A stretch of 64,000 nt of DNA from Acorus gramineus (GCA_030737835.1 CM060847.1:12724704-12788703), one strand, 5' to 3'; counted from the stretch's first letter, positions 47,157 through 58,463 are shown. Notes: generated by a model not told the origin, from the letters alone. A program made the numbers and translations.

Positions 47157-47848
47157 GTGTTTTAAAATCGGATCTGGTTAACCCAACAAACCCAATCTAT
47201 TTTAAAAACCAGTCTAAAAATGAAAAACCGTTTAACCCGTTAGTTGAACTGTCGGATTTTGAAAATCAGTACTGGGTTAGATTAACCTTCCAGTTTTTTG
47301 AAGATGGGTAAAATCAATGCCAAAAAAATAAATAACTTACCAAAAAATATTTTTTTAGAGAACATACAAAAAAAAAAAAAATTAAATGAGTCTCTAATGT
47401 TAAATGAGTTTTAATTGATTTAAAACTTAACTAATCCATAATCGAAATTTATATTCAATAGGAAAAAACAATTTGAGTTTCTACCATAGGTATCTTCTCC
47501 TCTTAGAAAAATTAATTCATATTTAACTTGAAAGTCATATAAAATGTATTAAACTTGAACTAATTATTCCTATTAAAACTTTAAATATAAATAAAATCAT
47601 CGTAATTTTTATATTGTTGTGATGTTAAATGAAGACTTGAAAAAGTAATAAGAGACTAATTGATAACTATGAAAAAAAATTTAGAATTTTTTTTTTAATT
47701 TTAAATTATTAGTACCATAACTAATACATTAATTATGTCATGATAATATTACAATTTGATTATGGTTCACTTGACGGTTGAACCGGTAATTCTTAACCCA
47801 GTTATTTTGCCGATTCAATGAACGGTTTGCTATTTAAAGCATTCCATA
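47157..47848. mobile_element. Non-autonomous DNA transposon with 10-bp target duplication
   Basis: Flanked by TATAAAACCA at 47147-47156 and again at 47849-47858. The ends GTGTTTTAAAATCGGATC and (inverse of right) TATGGAATGCTTTAAATAGC pair only loosely. Both ends carry CCGGTT/AACCC-type phrases and the interior is AT-rich and non-coding. A 9-10 bp duplication would fit a Mutator-like origin. It inserted between LysM genes 2 and 3. Confidence 0.6.
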
Positions 47849-48118
47849 TATAAAACCACTGGTGATTGGATTTTGTAGCTGCATTATATATTTCTTTTCA
47901 GCATTATGTCACTCTTTTTCTCTGTGAATAGGGATTCACTTGCAACAACAATATAATAATTCATTAAATCGTCATTGCTAATACATATGCATCAACTACA
48001 AATCACAGGACACATCCAATCAATATATGAAAGGATTCTATGGACCCCATCATTTATTCATTCACACACACACACTTCCATAGGAGAAGATCGATCAACT
48101 ACACCCACTTAATCAAGC

Positions 48119-48187
48119 TCTCCCAACAACACAAAGCCACTGACCGGGGAAGAGCTTGCCGCACTCAAGGTTCAGGTTTAAGGCACA
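48119..48187 (-). pseudogene. Truncated LysM subtype B exon remnant
   Basis: The minus strand reads the last residues of a subtype B protein (ECGKLFPGQWLCVVGRA-like: AACCTTGAGTGCGGCAAGCT, then CCGGTCAGTGGCTTTGTGTT). The match to B exons stops abruptly at about 48187, where sequence identical to the 3' flank of subtype A begins. Its own 3' flank (47935-48118) matches those of genes 2 and 4. It is a remnant left by a duplication breakpoint. Confidence 0.8.
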
Positions 48188-48418
48188 TGAATCTTTAGTC
48201 AAATGAGATTATTTGAGAGACTGCATATAAAGACGGCATGTAACAAAGCCTGTATAGAAAGTGTGTTGTTTTCCTTTATTGATAATAACATATCCTTCTC
48301 AAATACAAAGAAAATCATAGAACGATAACTTATGACACACTTACTGCAAATGACCTAGAAGAGACAAAGCAAATTCAAATAGTACTCCATGCAAAGATCA
48401 AGTTCAACTTCATCATCT
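48188..48418. repeat. 3' flank of LysM gene 3, duplicate of 41045-41332
   Basis: GTCAAATGAGATTATTTGAG, TGCATATAAAGACGGCATGT and AACATATCCTTCTCAAATAC match the region 3' of LysM gene 1 with few changes and small deletions, marking the copied A unit. Confidence 0.8.
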
Positions 48419-48813
48419 CTAAGCGATTCCCGAAACACAGAGCCACTGACCGACGAACATCTTGTCACAGTTGAGGTTAGGGTTGATGGAGTTGAAGGCT
48501 TCCGGAGTCAGGTGAAACTGCTGGCTGATAGCGAAGCATGTGTCGTCGAGGCGAACACTGTATATAGAGTTGCAGATTGGGGTGGTGTCCTCTGCTAACT
48601 TATCCAATGCACCTGCATGAATGATGTTATATTATGACATAGTCATATATGTTAATGTGCTTTTTGTGAAGTGAAAATGAAGGAATGAAAAATATAGAGA
48701 ATCTGATCATTACCAGCACTAATCAACATTCTTCCATCGGAGGCAATGAGAAGGAGAGCGAGCATAAGCACTGTCAAATTGAGGATCACAATGGCTGCGT
48801 TTGCTTTAGCCAT
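48419..48813 (-). CDS. Small secreted single-LysM protein, subtype A (copy 3), 97 aa
   Basis: Exons 48714-48813 and 48419-48612 (minus), phase-1 intron, 97 aa. Signal peptide MAKANAAIVILNLTVLMLAL and IASDGRM. LysM domain CNSIYSVRLDDTCFAISQQF and INPNLNCDKMFVGQWLCVSG. The intron and promoter are also nearly identical to copy 1, so the duplication is recent. Relative to copy 1 the mature part has Ile for Thr before the first Cys, SVR for GVR and FNS for FSS; the signal peptide is one residue shorter. Both coding frames are intact. Function is inferred only from the LysM fold. Confidence 0.88.
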
Positions 48814-48884
48814 TCTTGCTTCAATTATATATATGTTCCCTTCACAAATAATCTTGTTGTGTGTTGTTCTTCATCATCACCTCC

Positions 48885-48892
48885 TATTTATA
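48885..48892 (-). promoter_or_regulatory. TATA box of LysM gene 3
   Basis: TATAAATA on the minus strand, 71 bp before the ATG, in sequence conserved with gene 1. Confidence 0.65.
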
Positions 48893-49545
48893 TGAATGAT
48901 GAATTGAAGGGACAATGATATGAGACACTGAGTTGGAGATTATATGTTTTTTTGGATACCGAGGGCCGGCTCCACTTCTTTGTAACCTCTTTTTTTGGTT
49001 GTATCAACAATTATCATTAATACAAAATTAAAGTTCAATATGGGGCCGGCTAATGAAGAGACGTCTTGGAATGTGAGTAATCTGAGTATAATATGTTAAG
49101 ATCGATGTTTGTGATTGCATGTTTTTTGACGATCAATTCAAATGATATTGAATAGCATAAAAATTCTTTATGCATATCTAGAAGTCGAGTGATTGAACAA
49201 GATTAAAATGTATCGATTTTTTGCTGGGTTGTATATTAGAATCTTTGAATGCCACCGCCAATTATTATGTTATGTTTGGAAATAGTTGTCAAGTGGATTT
49301 TGCGTTTGCAAAATTAGTTTTAGATAATCTATTTCAAATAGATATTTTTTATTTTCAACTTTTGATTACGATCAATATTTGTTTTTATGTTTTAAAAGTT
49401 AATAAAATAGTATTTTTTTCAATATTAGTTTGGACGAGAATACTTTTTCAAAATCAATTATTTTAGCCAATTCAAAGCATAGGCAATTTTTGAACATTTA
49501 TGGGTTCCGAAGGTAAGAAATGATGTTAAAAGCAGTATCATTTAC
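48893..49545. other. Upstream region of LysM gene 3
   Basis: Conserved with the gene 1 upstream region to about 49080, including GGGCCGGCT at 48963 and 49043. The rest is AT-rich without a gene. Confidence 0.55.
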
Positions 49546-49549
49546 AATC

Positions 49550-49770
49550 TTCTTTGATGGTTTTCACATTCAAGGTATATTATACTTACATTAACGAAAT
49601 ATGTACAACAATTTCTTTATTAGTTTTTATAAATGAATTCATACAATTTATTGGAGTATATATTTCATTTTAAAAACTAACATATATCTCATTAGATGAG
49701 GTATATTATTTTTAAAAAAATCAAAACTTGTACGAATTGAAATTGAGAAATAAATGTAACATTTTCACAA
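49550..49770. repeat. MITE-like repeat copy
   Basis: ATTCATACAATTTATTGGAG and ATATATCTCATTAGATGAGG with a TGTAACATTTT end, as in the copies at 39650 and 43660. Confidence 0.55.
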
Positions 49771-51263
49771 CAGTTGACACAAGAGATTAAATTTAGACTT
49801 TTTATATTTCAAATAATTTCAAAAAAATATTTTTTTATATAAAAACATAAAAAATTATATGCTATAAAATATAGATACTATTATATAAACAAACAAAAAA
49901 ATGTGAAAAATGGGCCGGGCCAGCCCACCTTCATATCCGACCCTGCATTTAGGGGTGCATATGCATACATACTTTTAGAAAATGAAATTTTTATGTTAAC
50001 AAATTGCACTCCTTTGGGAAAAAAAAAAAATCATAAATACTTCATCTAATAAAATATAAGTTGTTGCCAAGAAATGGAAGGTAAAAAAACGACACATAAG
50101 CAATACATTATAAGGCCACAAATACATTCAATCAATTCTACAATATTTTTTACAATCCTAATCGAGTATATTGATGAATACAAAATCTCTGTATTTCTAT
50201 AAAACTTAAGGTGTATGTGATAGCGGGGGAATATAAATTTTTTATTCTAAAAAAAAAATCAAATACATGAAGGTCGTATACTCATGAGCCGGCCTTACCC
50301 CTCACAACTCCGTGGCCGGTTTAAACATGTGCTTAGGTGGCCATCCAATCTCAAACCAACCATATACATGTTAGCCGGTTCATTATTTTTACATATCTTA
50401 ATAATGTGATCATGCAATTTATTGAAATATAATTTTTTTCTATAGAGCTACATATCTCATTTATTAAAAAATATAAATTTAAAAAAAAATTAAAACACAA
50501 GTTCCATTTTCTATCTCAAACGAGATCTATTGGAATACTTGTGCCTTATTTGCTAGGACTCCTTTATAGGACTCAAATATTTATTGTTCTCCGTAACTAA
50601 CAGCAAGCGATACATCCATGAAATAATGGAGTCATTACACCTAATTATTTTTATATTTTAAAATGTAGTCTTATATATCTCGTTAAAAATTCAATGTAGT
50701 ATAACGATATATATACCTCGTTAAATTTTTTTTCTTATACTTATTAAAAATTGATTCATTCAACTACAAATGAAGCGATCTATACTTTTCTTCAAAGTAT
50801 ATATACCTCATTAGATGATGTTTACTATTTTAAAAAAAAATGAAAACATATATAGTTTAAGTTTTGAAAAGTAAAAATGAATGAATTTAACATTTTTTAT
50901 TAAAAAAGAATACAAGGGAATTCATTTTTATGGGTGAGGAAATTTAACAAAAAAGTAAATGGGATTTGAGTATTAAATATTACACGCACGACGAAAAGAA
51001 AAAGACCGAAGAAGAAGAAGAGTCAGAGAACATTGAGATGAATAGTGATCAACTAGCAACAACAATATGATAATAATTCATTAAATCGTCATAGCTAATA
51101 CATATTCTTCGATTACAAATAACAAGACCCACCCAATCAACATATGAAAGGATTATATGGATTACGGACTCCATCATTTATTCATTCACTCACACACACA
51201 CACACACACACGTAGAGACTTGGTTTTCCACAGGAGAAGAATGATCGACCACACACACACTAA
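49771..51263. repeat. Spacer with MITE copy and LysM subtype B 3'-flank block
   Basis: 50640-50900 is another copy of the GTTACA/ATACCTCATTAGATGATG repeat. 51045-51260 is the third copy of the subtype B 3' flank (ACTAGCAACAACAATATGAT, ATATGGATTACGGACTCCAT), including a (CA)n run at 51190-51212. GCCGGC blocks occur at 50287 and 50322. No gene recognised. Confidence 0.55.
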
Positions 51264-51833
51264 CTAGGCGCTCCCCGCAACACAGAGCCACTGGCCGGGG
51301 AAGAGCTTGCCACACTCAAGGTTTGGGTTTATGGCCCCAAACTCCGCCGCCGTGAGGTTGAGCTCTTGCCTGATGGCAAAGCAGGTGTCGCCGCTCTCGA
51401 CTCCGTAGACGGAGAAACATTGTGGGGCACTTGCAGGCTTGGCAACCCCCACTGCACATGACACACATTCATACATCAGAGAGTCATTGTATGCGCTACA
51501 GATGATTCAAGCAGCGTTTGAAAACATGTTTGAAAAATCACTTTACACCTTGAAGCAGCTTTTGAAAATAGTTTTTCAGAAAAATTCAAAAGTGAGGACT
51601 GCTTGGGGCGTTTGGAAATGAGTTTAAACGTAGTTTCAATAAAAGTAAAATCTTCAAAAGTAACCGAAAAAAAAGGCAAAAACACGTTTTCAATGACAGC
51701 CAACATTGTGGATGAACAGTAAAGATGTGTGTCAAACTATACATTTGAATGTCATTCTGCAGTCAGAGACCACAAAGAGGAGAGAGAACACCACAACCAG
51801 GTAGAGAACCATTGTTGCTTTGTTGTTTGCCAT
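51264..51833 (-). CDS. Small secreted single-LysM protein, subtype B (copy 4), 92 aa
   Basis: Exons 51743-51833 and 51264-51451 (minus), phase-1 intron, 92 aa. Signal peptide MANNKATMVLYLVVVFSLLF with SDCRM. LysM domain CFSVYGVESGDTCFAIRQEL and INPNLECGKLFPGQWLCVAG, four cysteines. The second exon is GC-richer than its surroundings. The donor reads GTATAG rather than the GTGAGT of copy 2. Probably secreted and glycan-binding by family; ligand unknown. It is the upstream-most gene of the four in transcription order. Confidence 0.88.
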
Positions 51834-51907
51834 TTCTACTTCTCCTTGTTTTCTCTCTCTGTCACTCTTCTTGTATTTGGGATATCTTAAGGACTTAAAA
51901 CTGCTGT

Positions 51908-51915
51908 TATTTATA
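51908..51915 (-). promoter_or_regulatory. TATA box of LysM gene 4
   Basis: TATAAATA on the minus strand, 74 bp before the ATG, as in the other three cluster members. Confidence 0.65.
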
Positions 51916-52140
51916 GTTGATGCTAATACAGGAGGCCAAACAGAAAATATTTTTATAAGTTCGTTATCTTCTATGGGAGCATAGCATAGAAACTGATTCG
52001 ATGATGAGGGAACTGTTTTTATTTGTTTGGTTGTGTTGAGCAGTGATTTAAAAGGACACCAGTATAGGCGATTTAACCAAGATTTGTTATGAGTTTGGAT
52101 TTTTTTTCCCTCAAAACAGAAGCGAAATATTTCATATATT

Positions 52141-52320
52141 TATTTATTTATTTATTTTTGATAAAAAAAAAAAACTCACAAAGGATAAGTTGACACAGGA
52201 CACAAGACCCAGAGTCTAACTGAAACTCCCAAAAAGGATACACATACCGGGATCAAACTCGAGTTGTTCACAAAGGACGTGTGTATCTCTTCCACCTCGC
52301 TAGGCAAGGGGGACTTGCGC
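52141..52320 (-). mobile_element. tRNA-derived SINE
   Basis: On the minus strand: GCGCAAGTCCCCCTTGCC, a box-A-like TAGCGAGGTGGAAGAG, a box-B-like GAGTTTGATCCCGG about 35 bases on, a body of about 90 bases, then a T-rich and AAATA-repeat tail at 52140-52175. Length (about 180 bp) and box spacing suit plant SINEs. It lies upstream of LysM gene 4. Confidence 0.65.
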
Positions 52321-53160
52321 ATTTTTATTTTATTGAAGTTTCTACATTTTGTTGCACATGCTTAGCTTCAAGTGAAAGGTCCAATTATCATTTCAGAGCA
52401 TGTGTGCCAAATGGTTTATAAGATTTAAGATGCAGTGAAGCCAGCCAGTCTTAGGATCATTCATGATTGCATTAGATAAAAAGGACGACCCGGCAATTTT
52501 TACAAATATTTAACTGATACAATTTTTTAAACTTTGGTGTGGTGGGGAAAAAATAACCCTATTGGGATAACTACACATGGCAAAAAAATTTATAGCTAGA
52601 CTTTAACCGTTATCTTTGACTATATGTCAATAAGGTGATGAGTTCCATGTGACAGATTAGAATACAGATACGTAGAAAATACATATAACTCACCAACGAG
52701 AATAACATCTATAAATAAGTGGGGTATCCTGTATAATCCAATATGAAAAAAAAAATCTTTTTACACATTCAATTTCATAAGAATATTGGGTTAGCGATTT
52801 TGGATCTCCAGAGCTAGGCAGCGGGAACGGATCGGCCCGGCCCGGCCACGGCCAAATAAACAGGCCCAGGCCCTGGCACTGCCCACGGGCCTGGGCCTGA
52901 ATGGGCCCACGGGACTGTTCGCAAACATTGGTCCCACTCTGTCTATTTTGTGGGCTGACGACTGATATGGATTCAGACTATCTTATTTGAATAATCGGGT
53001 CAGATAATATTACGACAACCCGGTTACAGAGACGGACAACCCCTAAAAAAACCCATAACCATGAATACTGAGCCCACCCAAAGGAAAATGTTAAGACTCG
53101 TGGTTCACTTTCAGTCCTAAAGCAGTTTTATTTGTTTATTTATTTTTGGCTAAACAGTGT
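52321..53160. other. Spacer with GC-rich CCCGGCC tract
   Basis: No gene. 52810-52920 is an unusual GC-rich stretch of CGGCCCGGCCCGGCC and GGCCCAGGCC/GGGCCTGGGC palindromic phrases, like the termini of some plant hAT elements; no boundaries were found. Confidence 0.45.
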
Positions 53161-53850
53161 AACTCATCTATTTATATTTGCACTTTTGTAAAATAAATAT
53201 ATACTCCATGTTGGGGGTGATTTCTGATCTTCCTCTACTAGATCGGATTCTAAAAGTGATCTGGGCTTTGGTTGTAGGATTCGAGAAGGAATGGATGCAG
53301 CTTCCATTCGAGGCTGTCAAGGTTCCACCGGCGAGTCTCATGGTTCTATCTCCTCCTCCGATCACCTTCAACTCGCACCAGTGTGGTACCGGCTAACACC
53401 CCTCCTTGGAGTTAGATTATCATGAGTACGGACGGAATCGTTCGAATGGCATCGGGATCGATTGCCACTCACGATCCTGAAACGTAACCATCTTGATAGC
53501 CGCCCGCCGCTGTGATGTTAGAGGATATTCTCTGTAGTCTCTATTATCTTCGTGAAGTGGACGTATAAGCACACCTCTTCAGTCAGGCCAAGCTCTGTGG
53601 TCAGGCTACATTGGGACAGTCAAAATCACTATATCTTATCGTTTACTCTGGTCGGTCGAAAGGCAAATCTCTTTTGGTCTGGTCGGGCAATCACCTTAGC
53701 TGATGTCCGACCAGCCTTACGTGGGCTTCTCATGGCGGACGACTTCATCTTTTCTTTCGGGCTCATTGGGCCGAATAGCTACTACCCTGTTGTGGGCCCA
53801 CTGATTGGTCACTCTTTGTAGATCAACGAGATTCCATGAGCAAGCCCATC
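53161..53850. other. Unassigned GC-richer patch
   Basis: Base composition is clearly richer in G+C than the flanks. It contains short open frames on both strands (one reading SGFEKEWMQLPFEAVK-like on plus), but none has a recognised family, splice structure or long length. Repeated GGTCGG and GTCAGGC phrases occur at 53580-53700. It could be a decayed retroelement terminal region or a gene relic; I could not decide. Confidence 0.4.
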
Positions 53851-54084
53851 TCACAGTCTATTAATTCCTATCTACCTCAGATATCCGCATATAACTTTAT
53901 TCCTAATTCGTGTGCAAATTTGGTCTTCCACATTCCAGATTAACTTATAAGTACCGTAAAAATTATAACAATTTATATATCTCAATCAGTGTAACAGACT
54001 AATCAAAATATTTGAGACTATAAATAGACTTGTGTACCAATTCTTACTTTTAAAATATAAAAAAATGACACAATCCTCAATTGC

Positions 54085-54315
54085 AGCAGGCGCTATTTTT
54101 TTTAAAAAAAATACAATCTTTCATTATAATAAATGATGTTATATGAAATAAAATATATATTGAATAATAATAATGAATTTTTTTCACTTAAAAAAATAAA
54201 TAAAAATTTAGTTCATACACTATAATAAAACAATATATTCTATAATAGTACAATATATGCTATACTATGATAGTATATAAGACGGTAAAATGGACTGAAT
54301 GTATCAAGGCTCTTC
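54085..54315. repeat. MITE-like repeat copy, ATACACTATAATA family
   Basis: CTCAATTGCAGCAGGCG at one end, ATACACTATAATA and ACTATGATAGTATATAAG palindromes, and GGTAAAATGGACTGAATGTA at the other, as in the copies at 20145 and 40045. Confidence 0.5.
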
Positions 54316-55121
54316 AAGTAATTCGACCTAAATTTATAAGGCAACAAGATGAGTAAATATATATATATATATATCTTTTTATTCATCCATCCATTATAGA
54401 TCTGGTTCAATTTATTGATCCATTATTTATATATCAATATTTAGTAATAGAATCGGAAAGCATACTTCTTTCTTAAAAATAAAAAATGGGATTTTTATTT
54501 TTAAATCGCTATAAACCATAGGATCTAGTGATCGATTCCTTAATTCTTCATATTTTAATTTTAGTACTCAGATTTAAAGGATATGTTCCTTTTAAGCCTC
54601 TGTGAGGGATCTATCCCTAAATTATTTGACTTTGTTTTTAATCTCTGAGAGGGATTAAAAAGGAACATATGCTTTAAATCTAAAAATTAAAACTAAAATA
54701 TGAAGAAATGAGATATCAATCTTTAAATAGATATGTTTACGTGAACTAAAAACTAAAAAATTAAAAAAAAAAAATATGGTTCCCCGAATCTAGATCTCCT
54801 CTGCATAAAAAATAAAAAAATAATAAAAAATAAAAAATTTTTATAGTGGGAGCTGGATCTACATGAGCTGTCGTACGTACCTTTCAGGGGGTGGTAAACC
54901 CTTCCATCCGATTCCAACCACCACTACGCCACCCCGACCCCCCACCCACCTCCACCATCCATCTCGCCACGTGTACGTACCAAAACCCACATCACCGTTC
55001 AACCATCCCACTCCCCGATATACTCTCCCCACCACCCACCCCCTTCAAAACCCCAAAAAAACAATCCCCCCCAAAAAACCCACCTATCCCTTCCATTCTC
55101 TCTCTCCAACTCTCTCTAACC
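54316..55121. other. Spacer and upstream region of the DUF1223 gene
   Basis: 54545-54700 contains an imperfect inverted repeat around TTTAAAGGATATGTTCCTTT and AAAAGGAACATATGCTTTAA. From 54880 the DNA becomes C-rich (CCACC and CCCCAAAAAA phrases), a probable promoter and leader. No TATA box is convincing. Confidence 0.45.
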
Positions 55122-55148
55122 ACCGTCGGATCTCACTCATCCGACGGT
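55122..55148 (+). promoter_or_regulatory. Perfect 10-bp hairpin just before the DUF1223 ATG
   Basis: ACCGTCGGAT (55122-55131) and ATCCGACGGT (55139-55148) are exact inverse complements with a 7-base loop, ending four bases before the start codon at 55153. If transcribed it would form a stable stem at the initiation site. A role in translation is inference only; the same ACCGTCGGATC phrase is common in plant DNA. Confidence 0.5.
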
Positions 55149-55152
55149 CAAC

Positions 55153-57119
55153 ATGGCCGGTCCCCGTAAACTCTTCTCCTGCTTCAGCGGCGGCGGCGGG
55201 GGCCGTCGTACGGCCGCCGCGAGGGACCCGTCTCCATCGTCGGAGGAGGACCAACCGGGGCCGCCGGCGGCGACGGTGGTGGTCCAGCTGTTCTCGTCGC
55301 AGGGATGCTCAACCTCGCCGGAGGCGGAGCTCCTGCTGTCGAGGCTGGGGAGGGGGGAGCTGGCGATGGACGGCGGAGAGGGCTTGAACGTGGTGGTGTT
55401 GGCGTTCCACGTGGAATACTGGGACTATCTGGGGTGGAAGGATCCGTTCGGGTCGAGCATCTGGACCGTCCGTCAGAAGGCTTACGTGGAGGCTCTGCGG
55501 CTGGACACGTTGTACACGCCACAGGTTGTTGTTCAGGGGAGGGCGCAGTGTCTCGGGACAGATGAGGATGGGATCATCTCCGCCGTCCGATCGGCTGCTT
55601 GTTTCCCGTCACCCACGTTACAGGTTGGTGGAAATTTTAGTGGATCTTTATTGGTCTTTTATTTGTTTTGTTTATGGATTGGTTTGATAATTATTCATTT
55701 TGGTTTGGGTTTGGCTAATCATCTTTTGATTTGGTGCCATGTATGAACTTATTTTCGTTAGAGATCATTCACGTATTAAGCATATCTCGTTGCGTATGCT
55801 CTCATTACATGGTTCCATGCAATTTTGGTAAGACCCGAGAGCGAGTCGGTTTTGTAGTTAAATACATTGATAGCGTTTAAAAATTTTATCATTTTTTAAT
55901 TAAAAAAATATATATATTAATGTATGTCATTGGAGACTTCATTTCATATAACATCGTACAAATCATTCAATAAAAGAATTATGATTTAAAAAAAAAAAAC
56001 AAAACCAAACCGGTGCAGAGATATCATTTTCCTTTGACCTGAATAGCCCAAACCCCACCAACGTACCTGGCTTGGGCCCATGGGCCCAAAATTCAGCTCA
56101 GCCTGCTAAGGGGCCGCCAGCAAACAGGTTGAGTCGGGTCCAGGCCTCACTCTATTTATTTTTCAAAAATAAAATTTATTTATTTATGGGCAGTGATATA
56201 CTCATCATTGCTCAGTTTCACACTTATATTTTACCCAATAATATATTTTTCATAAATGTATGAATTTTATTAGACAAAAAATATCTTAAAAAACATGTTT
56301 GAAACTGCAAAGGTAATTACAGAAAGGGAAATGACTATTCATTTATTCTTAATTCAGTGATACACTTCTTAAACGGGTGCGGTGGATCTTAGGCCCAAGC
56401 CCATTGATGAACAAAAATAAATATCTTTTCTTTTATGAGCGAAAAAGTATTGTGTGACACCATTCATTTTTAAATATATAATAACATGTATTCGGATCTA
56501 GTCAATGCTAGTTTCATCAAGATCAGAACTGACACAAGGAGATATCATCGTTCATTTCCATTCATGAATTGGTCATGAGTGTTTAGATCCACTTACGATT
56601 TGTTTAGTTCAATTTAAAACCATTTTCATATGGACATTCTTTATACCTTGCTTAACATGCGAGATGTATATAGAACTGACAAATTCTGATTGGATCTTAT
56701 AAACCATTATGCATGTAGTACTTAATGGAACTAACATAACCAAATTCCATCCAACACAGGCCACATTCCAAAGGCCATCCAAGGACACCCTTCAGGTCTC
56801 CCTTAAGGGGCCTTTAGGGACCAAGGTGGACGGGACAGGCGCCGACGTGATGGTCGCATTGTACGAGAACGGTCTCCTCACCGACTGCCTCAAGGGAGAG
56901 AACAGGGGAAAGGTCCTCAGCAACGACTTCGTCGTACGAAAGCTTGAGAAGCTCTGCGCAGTGAAAGACATCTCAGCCAAGAAGAACATCTCAGGAACTG
57001 TGAATTTCTCTTTGTGGGAAGGCTTCAAAAGCACCAAATGTGGTTTGGTTCTTTTTGTCCAGAACAAGTCACTCCACATCTTTGGTTCTCAGCATTTCCA
57101 TCTGCCGGAGTCCACCTGA
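55153..57119 (+). CDS. DUF1223 (thioredoxin-like) domain protein, 2 exons, 276 aa
   Basis: Exons 55153-55623 and 56760-57119 join in phase 0 to 276 aa. The N-terminus is a Gly/Ser/Pro-rich, basic, low-complexity segment (1-40) with MAGPRKLFSCFSGGGG, a possible lipidated or targeting end. The DUF1223 domain follows: VVVQLFSSQGCSTSPEAELL at about 43-62, with one Cys where bacterial members have CxxCPPAD; AFHVEYWDYLGWKDPF at 84-99; the conserved YTPQVVVQG at 121-129; and a beta-rich C-terminal part ending in FGSQHFHLPEST. The fold is thioredoxin-like by family, but no enzyme activity is established, and the CSTS motif lacks the second cysteine. Exon 1 is strongly GC-rich, which also creates antisense open frames that I disregard. 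The ATG chosen is the first in frame. Confidence 0.9.
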
Positions 57120-58463
57120 AACATGGTTTATTTCCATTGTATTTTTATTCATGAGGAGATTGTTTGTGTACAGGTGCATTCATCATTAGATTTTAGGCAT
57201 TGTTTGGGTTGATCTCTTTAATCTTCTGTTATTTGTGTTTTTTTAGAGAGTGGATTGGGAGATTGGATTTGCTTGCAGGTTACTTATGGAACTTGGAATA
57301 CATGTTTTATATAATTTTCTATAATTGTAGCACATTTATGTCATTTATGTGGATCCAACATTTTTTTTTTTTAATATTGGGAAAATCTCAAATACACAGA
57401 ATCATTCACATGCCGTGTACATTTGATAAGTCCGGGCAGATTTGAAGTCCACCATGTGTTCCAATTATTTCCATAGATCATCATTTGATATATCATTCAC
57501 ATGTGCAAAATTCAACTAATTTTTTGAACTGATTATTGATTTTATTTCTATGGTAAATTTTATTTTGTATTTTAATTAAATGCAACCAAACAAATTGATC
57601 AAGAGAATTGTAATATATAGGTTATTGGAATTAAATATTTTAATTAGCTCGAGCGAAACCATGAGAGTTTATGTTTGGAGATGCATATGGTGCGGCAGTT
57701 GCAGATTTTAAATATTGATATCGGCTTGGAAATAAAGAACTTTTGACTTGTAATTGTTTCAAAAACCAAGCACACATAAATAATAGCCACATATTAACTT
57801 TTTTATATGTATAATTTTTTTTTTTATGTATTGTGTTGGGCGTTGCACTTACTAGGATCGAGTAGTGTTCAACTTTTCCCCGGGGCATATTATGGGACCC
57901 ATTAATTGAGTTCAAATAATCCTTTGGAACTTTTGCATTATTGCAATTACCAAACAGTTGTACTCACTTTTTCTTTTTTTGTACCATCAAATGTGGATTT
58001 ATACAAAAGTTTCTTATTAAAAAAAAACTGATTCAGTTGTCTTTTACATTACATGGGCTGATTCATCTCAGAATCAATTCACTCTCAGGCCTCAGCTGCT
58101 TGATAATCATATCCATGATTCAAAATAATCTATATTTTTTGGTAAATTAATCTGTGCATACTGTAATATACAAAGATTGAATGATTTCGGATCATTAATT
58201 CATACAACCTCTCTTTCTTTTTTTTGTGTTTCAAACTCCTCTTAAATTTTTTTTTTTGGTGGATTGAAGAAGCAGGAAGCCAAAAACTCCCCCACACAGT
58301 TTGGAAGGATAAGAAATTCTGATCACAATAACATGTAGAACCATCCGGGTTGATTGTAAAGAAAAACAAATCAAGAGAAGACAATTATTTTTTTTCCTCT
58401 AAATTAGCATGTCATAATATATACATGTAAACTTGCATACATGTACATAACCACTCTCAAATT
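57120..58463. other. Intergenic region between the DUF1223 gene and a DUF3774 gene
   Basis: 3' ends of the two convergent genes and AT-rich spacer. No coding region or bounded repeat recognised. Confidence 0.5.

Noticed and set aside
54863-55387. 174-aa plus-strand frame overlapping the DUF1223 start
   Set aside because: Its translation is Pro/Arg-rich low complexity from C-rich leader and out-of-frame coding DNA; the DUF1223 frame is the conserved one.
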